Assembly (NCBI GenBank): GCA_028817895.1
Contig: JAPPOQ010000029.1
Span: 1-64,000, forward strand
Reading direction: 5' to 3'
Length of the DNA stretch: 64,000 nt
From: Ahrensia sp.
GTDB lineage: Bacteria > Pseudomonadota > Alphaproteobacteria > Rhizobiales > Rhizobiaceae
Of this stretch, positions 8,582 to 19,600 are shown piece after piece. Both the position numbers and the translations under genes were made by a program. Below the pieces are notes generated by a model. The model searched no databases. It saw only the letters and a list, made by a program, of their open reading frames with translations, and was not told the origin of the DNA. Each line of letters starts with the position of its first letter. Position 1 is the stretch's first letter.

Positions 8582-11200
8582 ATGCCATTAGAGCGTCCCG
8601 CAGCTCGAAACAGTTCTCGAAAGAACCGCCTTCGGCACGCTGAGGCGACGGGCACTGACAAGGCTCGGGCCATCCTGAAAGCCACGGGCACTTCCTTCTC
8701 ACGGCTTCATCGCTTGCGCACCGCCCTGCTTCCGGTTGCTGCAGTTTTGTTTTCCAACACCGCCCATGCGCAGCTTCCCGCCCCTCCCTTGTCTGACTAC
8801 GTCGCCCTGGAAGGCCTTGGCAGCAACACATTGATGTTCGCCATTTTTATGGGTGCCTTCGCCTTTGCAATGTGGTCCGCAACGTGGCTTATCCGCGCAC
8901 GCAGAAAGCTCGATCACAACTACCGAGAGCTTGCGCATGAGCACGCAGATCTGCGAGCCCGCAACGAACGTGCACAAGCCATGCTCAACGCGCCCGATCA
9001 GCGTATCGTCGTCTGGGATGGTGTCGACAATGAAGCAAGTTGTATTGGGCGACTTCCATCACATATCGGCGCACCGGAGGACTCCAAGGCCTTTGTGAAG
9101 TTTGAAAACTGGCTGGCCTTTTCCTCCAGCCAGCACTTTGCAAGGGCGGTGGATCGCCTGCGCCGCCACGCCGAGGCTTTTGATCTGACCATTGCTTCGC
9201 AATCTGGCGGTATGATCGAGGCGCAGGGACGCGCCTCCGGCAGCTACGCCTTTGTTCGCTTCTTCGGACTGACAGGAGATCGCGCCGAACTTGCCAATCT
9301 GAAGGTCGAGCACGCTCAGTTGCAGCAGACCGCCCACACGATGAGATCACTGTTTGACGCCTTGTCCTTTCCCGTCTGGATGCGCAAACCCAATGGCGAA
9401 CTGGATTGGGCCAACGAAGCCTATATCCATGCGATTGAGGCAAAATCACTGGAAAGCGCAGTGCGCCACAACGGGTTTTTGCTGGATCGCGCGGCGCGCG
9501 AACGTGTCACCAAATGCCATGAAGAGGCCAAGGCGCGCGGCGAAACAAGTCGCTTTCACGACCGTCTCCCTGCGACCATGGCAGGAGACCGGCGCCTTAC
9601 CGACGTTACGGAAGTTTCCACGCAGGACGGCATGGCCGGCGTGGCAATCGACATGAGCGAGGTCGAGGATGTTGAGCGCAGGCTGAGCAGAACGCTGGAA
9701 AGCAACGTTCAGACCATGGATCAGCTTGCATCGGCTGTTGCGATCTTTGACGACAAGCGGCGACTGATCTTTCACAATCGCGCCTTCGAGCAGTTGTGGG
9801 GTCTGGACCGGGCAGTGCTCGACAAGGAGCCGGACAATGGCCAGCTGTTCGACATTTTGCGCGACAAGGGCAAACTGGCGGAAAATCCCGATTGGACGAA
9901 ATGGCGCAACTCTCTGCTGGAGGTCTATAAGGCAACACAGCCCTTTGAAGACTGGTGGCACCTGCCCGGAGGCCAGACGCTCCGTATCGTCGCCAATCCG
10001 CACAAACAGGGCGGCGTGACATGGATCTTTGAGAACATCACCGAACAGCTGGAGATGGAAAGCCGATATATCGCACTGTCACGCACGCAGGGTGAGACGC
10101 TCGACCATCTGGCGGAAGCGATCGCCGTGTTTTCAAGCGATGGTCGTCTGAAACTTTCCAACCCGTCCTTCCAGGAACTCTGGTCGCTGGAGAAAGAGCA
10201 AGTCGCTTCCGAAACCCCCATTTCCACGCTGGCTGAACGCTGCCGTCACCTGATGCAGGACGACGAATTTTGGGACGACATGATCACCAGCGTGACCGGT
10301 GTCTCCGAGCATCGCGAAGGGCGCACGGGCCGCGTCTATCTCGCCAATGAGCGGATCCTGGATTACGCGCTTGTTCCGTTGCCGGATGGGCAAGCCATGC
10401 TCAGCTTCGATGATGTCTCCGATACGGTGAACCTCGAACATACGCTGACCGAAAAGAACGAGGCGCTTGAGGCCGGCGAGAAGCTCAAGAACGACTTCCT
10501 CGAACATGTCTCTTACGAATTTCGAGCACCGCTCACCAGCATTATGGGCTTCTCCGAGATGCTCAAATCCAACACCTTTGGTGCGCTCAACGAGAAGCAG
10601 AGCGAATATGTGGGCGACATTCAACTTTCCTCCAAGGTGCTGCATGGATTGGTGGAAAGCCTGCTTGATCTGGCAACGGTGGATGCCGGGGTTATGGAGT
10701 TGGACCGCAAGCCGGTATTTGCGCGCGATGTCGTTCAATGGGCTGCTGATGGGATTGCCGAAGAGCTCACCGGCAAGGGTGTGAGCCTTGATGTGCAAAT
10801 GCCGGAATATGGTGAGAGGATCGAGTTCGTCGCCGATCCGGCCCGGGTGCAGCAGGTGCTTGGCAACCTGCTGAGCAATGCCGTCAAATTCACGCCAACC
10901 GGCAAAAACATCGTACTGACATGCGCCTATGACGAAAAAACCGTAAGCTTCTCGGTCACCGACAATGGCCCAGGCGTGGCAGAGGAGGACTGGGAGAACA
11001 TCTTCAATCGCTTCGCAAGCAAGTCGCAGGAAAGTGGGCATCGCGGAGCCGGGCTGGGCCTGGCAATTGCGCGATCGTTGGTTGAACTGCATGGCGGCTG
11101 GATCAAGCTGACCAACGCGGAAAATGGTGGCGCCCAGTTCACCTGCACGTTCCCGCGTACACCGCCCGATGGTCCACGATCGCTGCCGGAGGCAGCCTGA
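8582..11200 (+). CDS. divL: DivL-type PAS sensor kinase with Tyr in place of phospho-His
   Basis: In Caulobacter, DivL is a pseudokinase-like regulator of CckA that reads the DivK phosphorylation state and controls CtrA. The 872-residue product has an N-terminal leader and one membrane helix (about residues 78-98), a coiled linker, several PAS-like repeats (about 250-600) and a kinase core. The H-box reads HVSYEFRAPLTSI, and the residue that is normally His is Tyr (codon TAC at 10514-10516, residue 645). This is the DivL hallmark. The ATPase domain is intact (NLLSNAVKFTPTG, DNGPGV, GAGLGLAIA). ATG 8582 was preferred over a TTG at 8543. The stop lies 2 bases before the tsaE-amgK start. Confidence 0.92.
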   Translation: MPLERPAARNSSRKNRLRHAEATGTDKARAILKATGTSFSRLHRLRTALLPVAAVLFSNTAHAQLPAPPLSDYVALEGLGSNTLMFAIFMGAFAFAMWSATWLIRARRKLDHNYRELAHEHADLRARNERAQAMLNAPDQRIVVWDGVDNEASCIGRLPSHIGAPEDSKAFVKFENWLAFSSSQHFARAVDRLRRHAEAFDLTIASQSGGMIEAQGRASGSYAFVRFFGLTGDRAELANLKVEHAQLQQTAHTMRSLFDALSFPVWMRKPNGELDWANEAYIHAIEAKSLESAVRHNGFLLDRAARERVTKCHEEAKARGETSRFHDRLPATMAGDRRLTDVTEVSTQDGMAGVAIDMSEVEDVERRLSRTLESNVQTMDQLASAVAIFDDKRRLIFHNRAFEQLWGLDRAVLDKEPDNGQLFDILRDKGKLAENPDWTKWRNSLLEVYKATQPFEDWWHLPGGQTLRIVANPHKQGGVTWIFENITEQLEMESRYIALSRTQGETLDHLAEAIAVFSSDGRLKLSNPSFQELWSLEKEQVASETPISTLAERCRHLMQDDEFWDDMITSVTGVSEHREGRTGRVYLANERILDYALVPLPDGQAMLSFDDVSDTVNLEHTLTEKNEALEAGEKLKNDFLEHVSYEFRAPLTSIMGFSEMLKSNTFGALNEKQSEYVGDIQLSSKVLHGLVESLLDLATVDAGVMELDRKPVFARDVVQWAADGIAEELTGKGVSLDVQMPEYGERIEFVADPARVQQVLGNLLSNAVKFTPTGKNIVLTCAYDEKTVSFSVTDNGPGVAEEDWENIFNRFASKSQESGHRGAGLGLAIARSLVELHGGWIKLTNAENGGAQFTCTFPRTPPDGPRSLPEAA

Positions 11201-11202
11201 CT

Positions 11203-12699
11203 TTGGCATCTGTCGAACTGGTCTGCCACACTGAAGACGAAACGCAACGTCTCGGCGAAACGCTCGCCGCGGCAATGCGGCCAGGTTTGCTCGTTGCGCT
11301 TCTGGGCGACCTAGGCGCCGGAAAGACGGCGCTCACGCGCTCCGTGATCAGAAGTGCGATGGCTGATTCAGACCACGAGGTGCCAAGTCCCACATTCACC
11401 CTTGTGCAGATGTATGATGGATTGCCCTTCGGCACGTTGGCGCATCTCGATCTCTACCGCATCGGAGAGGAAGAGGAAGTCGATGAATTGGGCATCGACG
11501 AAGCCTTGGACACCGGCGTGGTGTTAGTGGAATGGCCGCAGCGCGCCGCAAGCGTTCTGAACCATGCTGATCTGCGCATTGAGATTGCTGTCGTTGAGAG
11601 CGACGCCAGGGCTGTCACGATAGGCGGCAAGACCGATGCCGTCAGCCGGGTTCGGCGCAGCCTTGATATCCGCTCCTTTCTTGATCGCGAGGATTACCAA
11701 GACGGCACAAGACGGCATTTGACTGGCGATGCCTCAACGCGTGCTTATGAGACCGTTCATACAGGCAGGGAACCGACCCGCATTTTGATGAATGCGCCCG
11801 CACAACCGGATGGTCCGCCGGTGCGCGACGGCAAACCCTACAGTGCAATCGCTCACCTTGCCGAAGATGTCAGCGCCTTTGTGGGTGTTGACATGCTGCT
11901 GCGGTCACAGGGGTTCCGGGCGCCGCAAATTCTTGCTTCCGATCTCGATGCCGGATTGCTCTTGATCGAGCATCTGGGAGACGGCCTCATCATTGACCAT
12001 GAGCGGCGGCCGATCATGGCGCGATATGAAGCCGCCATCGATCTTCTGGCTGCGCTTCATGACTGTGACTGGCCAAATGCGGTTGAGATCGCGCCTCAAC
12101 GCGTCCACCATGTTCCCGATTTCGACCGCGAGGCCATGCTGATCGAAGTCAGCTTGCTTGCGGACTGGTATGCTCCAAATTGCCTTGATCGGACTTTGAC
12201 CGAAGAGGAGCGCCGCCAGTTCAACGCGGTGTGGAATGCCCTGATTGATCGTCTGGAAGGCGCCGAAAGATCTCTCGTTCTGCGAGACTTCCATTCGCCC
12301 AATATCGTTTGGAATGGAGCTGCGGAAGGTCACGACCGTGTGGGCATCATCGATTTCCAGGATGCCATGATTGGACCGACTGCCTATGATGTCGCCTCGC
12401 TTGCCCAGGATGCGCGCATAGATGTCTCCACCGCGCAAGAAGCCAGACTGGTGCAGCGTTATTGCAAGACTCGCAAAGACCTTGACATCGATGCGTTTCG
12501 GCAAGCCTATGCGATCATGGCTGCGCAGCGTGCCACGAAGGTGGCGGGCATTTTCGTTCGCCTGTCAAAACGCGATGGCAAACATGTTTATCTCGATCAT
12601 CTGCCGCGAATGGAAGACTATATTCGCCGCACACTGGCTCACCCCGCACTCGCCGATTATGCTGAGTGGTTCAGCACGGTGTTTGGTAATGATGGATGA
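11203..12699 (+). CDS. TsaE-AmgK fusion: t6A ATPase plus cell-wall sugar kinase
   Basis: This is a two-domain protein of 498 residues with a TTG start. Residues about 1-155 form TsaE, the P-loop ATPase (GDLGAGKTAL) needed with TsaB/TsaD to make the t6A37 tRNA modification. Residues about 165-498 form an aminoglycoside-phosphotransferase fold like AmgK, the anomeric MurNAc/GlcNAc kinase of peptidoglycan recycling. The AmgK part has the catalytic loop LRDFHSPNIVW and the metal motif IIDFQDA. The next gene, murU, encodes the following recycling enzyme and overlaps it by 4 bases (ATGA). The fusion is known in this bacterial group, so it is not an assembly artefact. Sugar specificity is inferred from context. 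Confidence 0.9.
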   Translation: MASVELVCHTEDETQRLGETLAAAMRPGLLVALLGDLGAGKTALTRSVIRSAMADSDHEVPSPTFTLVQMYDGLPFGTLAHLDLYRIGEEEEVDELGIDEALDTGVVLVEWPQRAASVLNHADLRIEIAVVESDARAVTIGGKTDAVSRVRRSLDIRSFLDREDYQDGTRRHLTGDASTRAYETVHTGREPTRILMNAPAQPDGPPVRDGKPYSAIAHLAEDVSAFVGVDMLLRSQGFRAPQILASDLDAGLLLIEHLGDGLIIDHERRPIMARYEAAIDLLAALHDCDWPNAVEIAPQRVHHVPDFDREAMLIEVSLLADWYAPNCLDRTLTEEERRQFNAVWNALIDRLEGAERSLVLRDFHSPNIVWNGAAEGHDRVGIIDFQDAMIGPTAYDVASLAQDARIDVSTAQEARLVQRYCKTRKDLDIDAFRQAYAIMAAQRATKVAGIFVRLSKRDGKHVYLDHLPRMEDYIRRTLAHPALADYAEWFSTVFGNDG

Positions 12700-13454
12700 T
12701 CTGTGAAGAGCGCAATGATTGCGCCAACCGAATTGATCAGGCGATGGTGCTTGCAGCCGGCCTCGGCACACGCATGCGCCCCATCACAGACACGATGCCC
12801 AAACCTCTGGTTACGGTAGCCGGGCGAAGTCTGCTCGATCATGCTCTCGATGCGCTGGAACGCAGCGGTGTGTCTCATGCGGCGGTCAATGTTCACTATC
12901 TCGCTGATCAGATCGAAGCGCATCTAGAGGGAAGGGCCGCCCCTCGCATTTCCATCTCGGATGAACGCGAGGCGCTGCTTGATTCCGGTGGCGGCGTTAA
13001 GCGGGCGCTTGCTCATCTGAAGCAGGGGCCGCTGTACATTTTGAACTCGGATTCTTTTTGGATCGATGGTGCGACCGGCAACCTCGATGCGATGGCGGAT
13101 CGTTGGGCTGAAGGCGATATGGACATGCTGCTGCTGCTGGCGCGAAAGGCAGATGCCGTCGGCTTTGATGGCGCCGGCGATTTCTTCATGGACGAACACG
13201 GCAAGCTTGCCCGCCGCGGTAGTGCCGATCACGCACCGTACGTCTATGCAGGCGCAATCGTCTGCAAGACACAACCTTTCGAAGCGATCAAAGAGGAGCG
13301 CTTTTCGCTCAACCGTTTGTTTGATGATGCGATTGCCAGAGGACGTCTCTACGGACATCTGCTCGACGGATTGTGGCTGCATGTAGGAACGCCCGGAGCC
13401 ATCTCAGAAGCCGAAGCTACGATTTCCCGCTTCCTTGCTGGACGCCAAACATGA
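12696..13454 (+). CDS. murU: N-acetylmuramate-1-phosphate uridylyltransferase
   Basis: MurU converts MurNAc-alpha-1-phosphate and UTP to UDP-MurNAc, bypassing MurA and MurB. The 252-residue nucleotidyltransferase has the N-terminal signature MVLAAGLGTRMRP (about residues 17-29) with the downstream PKPLV lysine, and the acceptor-binding LNSDSFW segment. It overlaps both neighbours by 4 bases (tsaE-amgK upstream, addB downstream). Pairing with an AmgK domain supports the MurU assignment over a generic sugar-phosphate nucleotidyltransferase. The first in-frame ATG adds about 15 residues before the domain, and translational coupling favours it. Confidence 0.92.
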   Translation: MICEERNDCANRIDQAMVLAAGLGTRMRPITDTMPKPLVTVAGRSLLDHALDALERSGVSHAAVNVHYLADQIEAHLEGRAAPRISISDEREALLDSGGGVKRALAHLKQGPLYILNSDSFWIDGATGNLDAMADRWAEGDMDMLLLLARKADAVGFDGAGDFFMDEHGKLARRGSADHAPYVYAGAIVCKTQPFEAIKEERFSLNRLFDDAIARGRLYGHLLDGLWLHVGTPGAISEAEATISRFLAGRQT

Positions 13455-16400
13455 TTGCGACGCGCGACAGCCGCGTCTTTTCCATCCCGCCTCAGGCACC
13501 CTTTTTGCCGACACTTGTCGATGCGCTGCTCGACGGCACGCTCATCGACGGGTTTGAACCGGCCAACGACCCGCTGGCACTGGCCGATGTCACCATATGG
13601 CTGCCGACGCGGCGTGCCGTTCGGGCACTGGCGAGCGAGTTCGTCATCAGAGCTGAAGGACGCGCGGCGCTTCTTCCACAGATTCACGCGCTGGGCGACG
13701 CGCAGGATGATGCGGAGCGCTTTCTGACAGGCGTCAGCACTGAACCTGATTTTCCCAATCGCATGGCCGCCGACCCGATGATGCGGCTTTTTGCACTATC
13801 TCGCCTCACCGAAGCCTGGGCGCAATCGCTGAAACCGAAGCACCGCTCACTACTGGGCGGCGCAGATGTGATCGTGCCTTCTTCCAAAGCCGATGCTGTT
13901 CGTTTCGCGCGCCGACTGGAACAGCTCATGGATACGGTGGCCACGGAAGAGGCGGACTGGAACAAGCTCAACGGTCTGGTCCCCCAAGACCATGCCGATT
14001 GGTGGCAACTGACTCTCGAATTTCTCAAAATTGCCAGCAGCGCCTGGCCCGGCATTCTTGAAGAAACCGGCCAGGATGATCCCGCAATTAGGCGCGTCCA
14101 AAATCTGCGCGATCAGGCGGGCCATTACCGCGCACTGGATGCCGAGCGCCGCCTTGTCGGCCCGGTGATCGCGGCAGGCTCTACCGGTTCCATACCTGCG
14201 ACCGCTGAGCTGCTCACCACCATCTCAAGACTGAGCTGCGGCGCCGTCGTGCTGCCCGGTCTTGACCGCGATCTCGAAGAGGAAGTGTGGCGCAAAATCG
14301 ACCTGCCTGACAATGATCGCGACGACAGCGGTCCGGCTGCCACGCATCCGCAATTCGGGCTCAAACGCCTTCTCGACCAGTTTCAGATCGACCGCAGTTT
14401 GGTGCATCACCTTGGGGCTGCGCCGGGCAGTTCATCGGGCAGAAAGCGCAGTCGCGAATTGCTTGTCAGCGAGGCTATGCGACCCGCCGATGCGGCAAGC
14501 CACTGGTATGACGGGGCACCGTTGCCCGATCACTTGCAGACACTTGGTCAAGCGGAGCGCGCCAAGGCGCTCAACGGCGTTGCTATTGTCGAGGCGCCGG
14601 GCGATGTCGAAGAAGCTCTGGCCATCGCGCTGGCACTGCGCGAGACATTGGAGAAACCGGACGCAACGGCAGCGCTGGTGACACCGAACAGAATTCTGGC
14701 GCGGCGCGTTGCCAGCGAGCTCAATCGCTTCGGCATCGCCGTAGATGACTCCGCCGGGCAACCGCTGCGCAACCTGCCCGCTGGAAGTTTGGCCAGTCTG
14801 GCAATTGCTTGCGGCTTTGCTGACCCAAGCCATGCGACATTGATGAGCCTGTTGCAGCATCCGCTCACCTGTCTTGGCCGGGACCGCGCAACCGTGCTGC
14901 GCGGCGCCGCGGTGCTGGAACTCGCACTTCTCCGCGGATCGACGGTTCCGATCCAGATCGCCGACCTTTCCGATGCACTCCGCAAGAAGCGCGAAACAAT
15001 TGAGTCATGCAACGTTGCGCGTCTTTCCACGCATGTGAAACGGCTTGATGACGATGACTGGTCTGCCGCGTTTTGGTTGGCAAAACGCCTTGGCGAGACC
15101 TTCTCCAACAGAGCCGAAGGCAATCAGACCGCGGCCAACTTCGCCGCCGCCAGTGTCAGGCTGGTCGAAACCTGCGCCATTTCGGAAGATGGCAAACTGG
15201 GCCGCCTCTACGCGACCGAGTCAGGCAAGGATCTGAACGCATTGCTGGCGCAGCTTCTTGACCACGGCGACGCCATGGTCTGCACCGTCGATGAATGGCC
15301 GAGCCTGTTCGATGCGCTGATGGACGGCCGCACCGTGCGCCCCACTGGCGGCAAACATCCGCGCCTTTCGATTCTGGGCCCGATTGAAGCCCGCTTGCAG
15401 GACTTTGATCGCGTTGTCCTGGGTGGACTGAACGAAGGAAGCTGGCCCGATACGGCTCGCAATGATGCGTTTCTTTCCCGGCCCATGAAACTCGCACTCG
15501 GCCTGCCGACACCCGAGCGACGTATCGGTCTTGCAGCCCATGATGTGCAGATGCTGCTGGGCATGGATGATGTGGTGCTGACGCGTTCCAAACGGCAGGA
15601 CAATGCCCCGTCCGTCGCATCACGCTGGTTGCAACGCCTCGTTCTGGTAGCGGGAGATGCCGCATCGACATCCATGCGAAAGGCCGGGCAACGGTTTCTC
15701 GATTGGGTTGAGCAGTTGGACCGTGGCGAAAGACCCGCACAAGCCTGCGCGCGTCCGCAACCCAAGCCGACGCTTGATCTTCGACCAAAGCGCTTGTCGT
15801 TCACTGAGATCGAGACCTGGATCAGAGACCCTTATGCGATCTATGCAAGGCATGTGCTGAAGCTGCAGGCGTTGAAACCATTGATCGTCAGGGCCGGGGT
15901 CCGGGAACGCGGCACGCTCTACCATGCGATCATGGAAGACGTTGCGGACCTTGCCGCGGATCATCTTTCGCCAGAAACGATCCGAGCCATCGCGGAAGCC
16001 AGATTTGAAGCAGCGGGCCTGCCTGCCGATGTTGCTGCACTGTGGTGGCCGCGCTTTGAAGCGCTCGTTGAGCCGATAGCGCAATGGCAGAGCCAACAAC
16101 TCGCCTGTGCTGAACAGGTCTTGGTGGAGCAATCCGGCAGCACACAGTCTGAATTGGAGGACTTTACGCTGACCGGGCGGGCAGACCGTATCGACATTCT
16201 CAAAGACGGTTCTGCGCAGATCATTGACTACAAAACGGGATCGGAGCCGAGTTCCAAACAAGTCGAAACCCTGCTGGCGCCGCAACTGCCGCTGGAAGCT
16301 GCCATGCTTCAGCGCGGGGGCTTTTCTGATATCGGTGCCGCTGACGTCGCAGCACTTTTCTACATCCGCCTGCGCGCTTCGGGTGAGTTCAAGTCAGAGC

Positions 16401-16621
16401 CCATTCCGAAAAACGAGAACGAAGTCACGATTGATGAGATCGTCAACACCGCGTGGCGCGAACTGCAAGATCTGATTGCGTCCTATCGCGATCCTGCGCG
16501 CGGATACGCCTCGAAACTGCATCCCTGGATGGAACGCCATCCCAGCGACTACGACCATCTGGCGCGTGTGCGCGAATGGTCCATCGCGCAGGATGCTGAC
16601 GGAGACGGTGACCTCGCATGA
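13451..16621 (+). CDS. addB: Double-strand break repair protein AddB
   Basis: AddB is the second subunit of the AddAB helicase-nuclease that resects double-strand DNA ends for RecA, the alphaproteobacterial counterpart of RecBCD. The 1056-residue protein has an inactivated helicase-like N-terminus and a C-terminal RecB-family nuclease domain with RGTLYHAIMED, GRADRID and IIDYKTGSEP carrying the acidic/Lys catalytic residues. ATG 13451 overlaps the murU stop codon by 4 bases and begins MIATRDSRVFSIPPQ, which fits alphaproteobacterial AddB. Earlier in-frame starts lie inside murU. addA follows with another ATGA overlap. Confidence 0.95.
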   Translation: MIATRDSRVFSIPPQAPFLPTLVDALLDGTLIDGFEPANDPLALADVTIWLPTRRAVRALASEFVIRAEGRAALLPQIHALGDAQDDAERFLTGVSTEPDFPNRMAADPMMRLFALSRLTEAWAQSLKPKHRSLLGGADVIVPSSKADAVRFARRLEQLMDTVATEEADWNKLNGLVPQDHADWWQLTLEFLKIASSAWPGILEETGQDDPAIRRVQNLRDQAGHYRALDAERRLVGPVIAAGSTGSIPATAELLTTISRLSCGAVVLPGLDRDLEEEVWRKIDLPDNDRDDSGPAATHPQFGLKRLLDQFQIDRSLVHHLGAAPGSSSGRKRSRELLVSEAMRPADAASHWYDGAPLPDHLQTLGQAERAKALNGVAIVEAPGDVEEALAIALALRETLEKPDATAALVTPNRILARRVASELNRFGIAVDDSAGQPLRNLPAGSLASLAIACGFADPSHATLMSLLQHPLTCLGRDRATVLRGAAVLELALLRGSTVPIQIADLSDALRKKRETIESCNVARLSTHVKRLDDDDWSAAFWLAKRLGETFSNRAEGNQTAANFAAASVRLVETCAISEDGKLGRLYATESGKDLNALLAQLLDHGDAMVCTVDEWPSLFDALMDGRTVRPTGGKHPRLSILGPIEARLQDFDRVVLGGLNEGSWPDTARNDAFLSRPMKLALGLPTPERRIGLAAHDVQMLLGMDDVVLTRSKRQDNAPSVASRWLQRLVLVAGDAASTSMRKAGQRFLDWVEQLDRGERPAQACARPQPKPTLDLRPKRLSFTEIETWIRDPYAIYARHVLKLQALKPLIVRAGVRERGTLYHAIMEDVADLAADHLSPETIRAIAEARFEAAGLPADVAALWWPRFEALVEPIAQWQSQQLACAEQVLVEQSGSTQSELEDFTLTGRADRIDILKDGSAQIIDYKTGSEPSSKQVETLLAPQLPLEAAMLQRGGFSDIGAADVAALFYIRLRASGEFKSEPIPKNENEVTIDEIVNTAWRELQDLIASYRDPARGYASKLHPWMERHPSDYDHLARVREWSIAQDADGDGDLA

Positions 16622-19600
16622 CTGCGCCGAAACAGCTGGAAGTCGACCCACATGTGAAAGCGAAAGTGCTGGAAGCTTCGGCGCCTCAAGCGTCGTCCTG
16701 GGTTTCTGCCAACGCGGGATCCGGTAAGACCTTTGTGCTCACGCGACGGGTCGTGCGCCTGCTGCTTTCTGGAAGCGAACCGTCTCGTCTGCTGTGCCTT
16801 ACCTTCACCAAGGCGGCGGCTGCGGAGATGTCCAACCGCGTTTTTGCCGAACTCTCGCAATGGGCAAAATCGAGTGACACCGACCTGTCTGATTTGCTCA
16901 CTGAGGTTGAAGGAATCAGGCCAACGCCCAAGCAAATGGCGAGAGCGCGAACTCTGTTTGCGAAAGCGCTGGAAACACCCGGCGGTCTGAAGATCCAGAC
17001 CATCCATGCCTTCTGCGAAGCGCTGCTGCATCAGTTTCCGCTGGAAGCGAACGTGCCCGGCAGCTTCGAGGTGATGGATGATCGCCTGCAAAACGAGCAA
17101 ATTGAGGACGCAAGAAGGAGCGCCATTGTCACCGCTTCGAACGCACCCGACACGCCACTCGGCATCGCCTTTACAGAATTGATGCGGACGGCCAGCGATG
17201 ATGCAATCGACAAAGCACTTCGGCATGTCATTTCACAGCGTGAAACCCTGTTGCGCTGGTTGTCGCAATGTGGAGGAGCGCAGCGCGTCGGCCAAACCCT
17301 TCGTGAAACGTTTGGTGTTACCAACACCCAATCCAGAGACGAACTTCTGGAGCAGGCGGCCCACAACTGCTCGATTGCGACCTCCGAATGGGAGCAGTTG
17401 CGCGATATCGCCAATGATGCAGGCAAGCCGGCCACCATCCAACTGGCAGGCAAGATCTCGCAGTTCCTCGCGGCTCGCGGCACCGAGGAGAGGGGGGACG
17501 CACTCAAATCGATCCTTTTAGCCAAGGGCCAGCCTCGCAGTTTCAAAACCTATCCCAGCAAGCCAGTAAACGACGCCCTGCCAGGCATTCGCGATCGCAT
17601 GGAAGCGGAAGCGCACCGCCTGTTCGACCTTCTGGATCGAGCAAAGCAGCTCGCACTCATAGAGAGCACGCAGCATTTGCTGGTTTTCGCCAAGTCAATC
17701 CTAGACCGATATCAGGCCGCGAAGCGGCACCGTGGCTTGCTCGACTATGACGATCTGGTTGGCCGGACGGTCGACCTGCTGCTGAGTTCGGATGCAAGTG
17801 CCTGGGTCTTGTACAAGCTTGATCTGGGCATTGATCACATCTTGCTGGATGAAGCGCAGGACACCAGCCCGCCCCAATGGCAACTGATTGAAGCATTGGC
17901 CGAGGAGTTTTTCTCCGGCGAGAGCACACGTGCAACGAGGCGTACCATTTTTGCCGTTGGAGACGAGAAACAGTCGATCTATTCGTTTCAGGGCGCGGCA
18001 CCGCAACTCTTTGCGCAATATAGAGCAGGCTTCGCCAAACGCATCGCCCAAGCCGATCAAGAGTTTTCAGGTCCGCAGTTCAATCTGTCTTTTCGGTCAA
18101 CGCCCGATGTTCTGGCCGCAGTGGACCGGGTTTTTCAGCACGGTAATCACGCAATGGGGCTGACCTTTGGCGGCGACTATCCGCCCCACACCGCGCATCG
18201 CAGGCATGATCCGGGAGAGGTGGAAATCTGGCCGTTCGAGATGGCAAGTGAGAAGGAGACGCTTGAAAGCTGGGCGGCTGTGCCGGATCTGGTGGCCATT
18301 CCCCATCAGGCTGTTAGGCTGGCGCGTTCGATTGCTGCAGACATAGCGGACCGGTTGGCTCAAGGCCGTCATGAAGCCACCGGAAAGCGTGTTCAGGCCG
18401 GTGACATACTCGTGCTCGTGCGCTCGCGCGACATGTTCATCCATGCGCTTACCCGTGAATTGAAGGGGCGCGGCATTGCGGTTGCCGGAGCGGATCGCCT
18501 GATCATGACAGACCACATTGCCGTGATGGACCTCATGGCCATCGGTCGCGTCATGCTCACACCAGACGATGATCTGTCGCTCGCGGCAGTGCTCAAAAGT
18601 CCGCTGATCGGATGGGACGACGAACTCCTGCTCGAACTTTGCCAAAGACGCTTTGTCGATGGACGTAACATCAGCCTGTTTGCAGCTCTTCATGCGGTGC
18701 GAGAAGACGCGCAATTCAGCATGGCCTGGACCATGATTGATCGTTGGCGGCGACGCGCTGGCACAATGCCGGTTTTCGAATTCTACTCGCTGCTTCTGGG
18801 AGACGATGGCGGGCGGCGCTTGTTTGATGCCAGACTTGGCGTGGAAGCGCGAGACGTGATTGATGCCTTTCTCGATGTCGCGCTCGGCATGGAGGGCAAG
18901 GCACTGCCCGGTCTTCAGCACTTCCTCGACACTCTCGCCGAGGACGATCTGGAGATCAAACGTGAACTCGACCAGAACAGCGGGCAAGTGCGGGTGATGA
19001 CCGTGCATGCCGCCAAGGGACTTGAGGCCCCCATTGTTTATCTCGTCGACAAGGGGGCCAAGGCTTCTGACCCTCGCAAGGCACCCGCGCTGTATCCATG
19101 CGACGAGGACGGCGCTCATGTCTGGGTGCCGGCGAAGGCACAGCACAGCGTTGCGACCGAACGTTTTCTGGAGGCGCATGAGCGCAAAGAGGAAGACGAG
19201 TATCGTCGCCTGCTCTATGTCGCCATGACGCGTGCACGAGATCGGTTGATCGTCTGCGGCTATTGCGGCAAACCCAACAAAGACGGCGACCCGCCGGTCA
19301 AGGACCCGAATTGGCACATGATGGTTTCCTCCTCGCTGCGCGCGGATGCCAGCGAATTTGCCGGACCCGATGGTTCGGTCCGGCTGCGCTGGAGAATGCC
19401 GGATTCCCCGAAGGCGCAGCCCGAGCATCATGATGGCGAAGCCGAGATCGACGCAGACGAGACTTCAACATTGCCTAAATGGGCTTTCCACAAACTGCCC
19501 GAGGAGAAAGCGCTGCCAAGGCCGCTGGCGCCATCCGGTGCACAAGCGCTCATAGATGAGTCGCTGGCGGATGGACCGCTCGCGCCATCCTTGCTCTCGA

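Noticed and set aside
18097-19431. 444-residue open frame opposite addA (and similar ones opposite divL and the 1-Cys peroxiredoxin gene)
   Set aside because: Antisense to conserved helicase motifs and with no recognisable domain or ribosome site.
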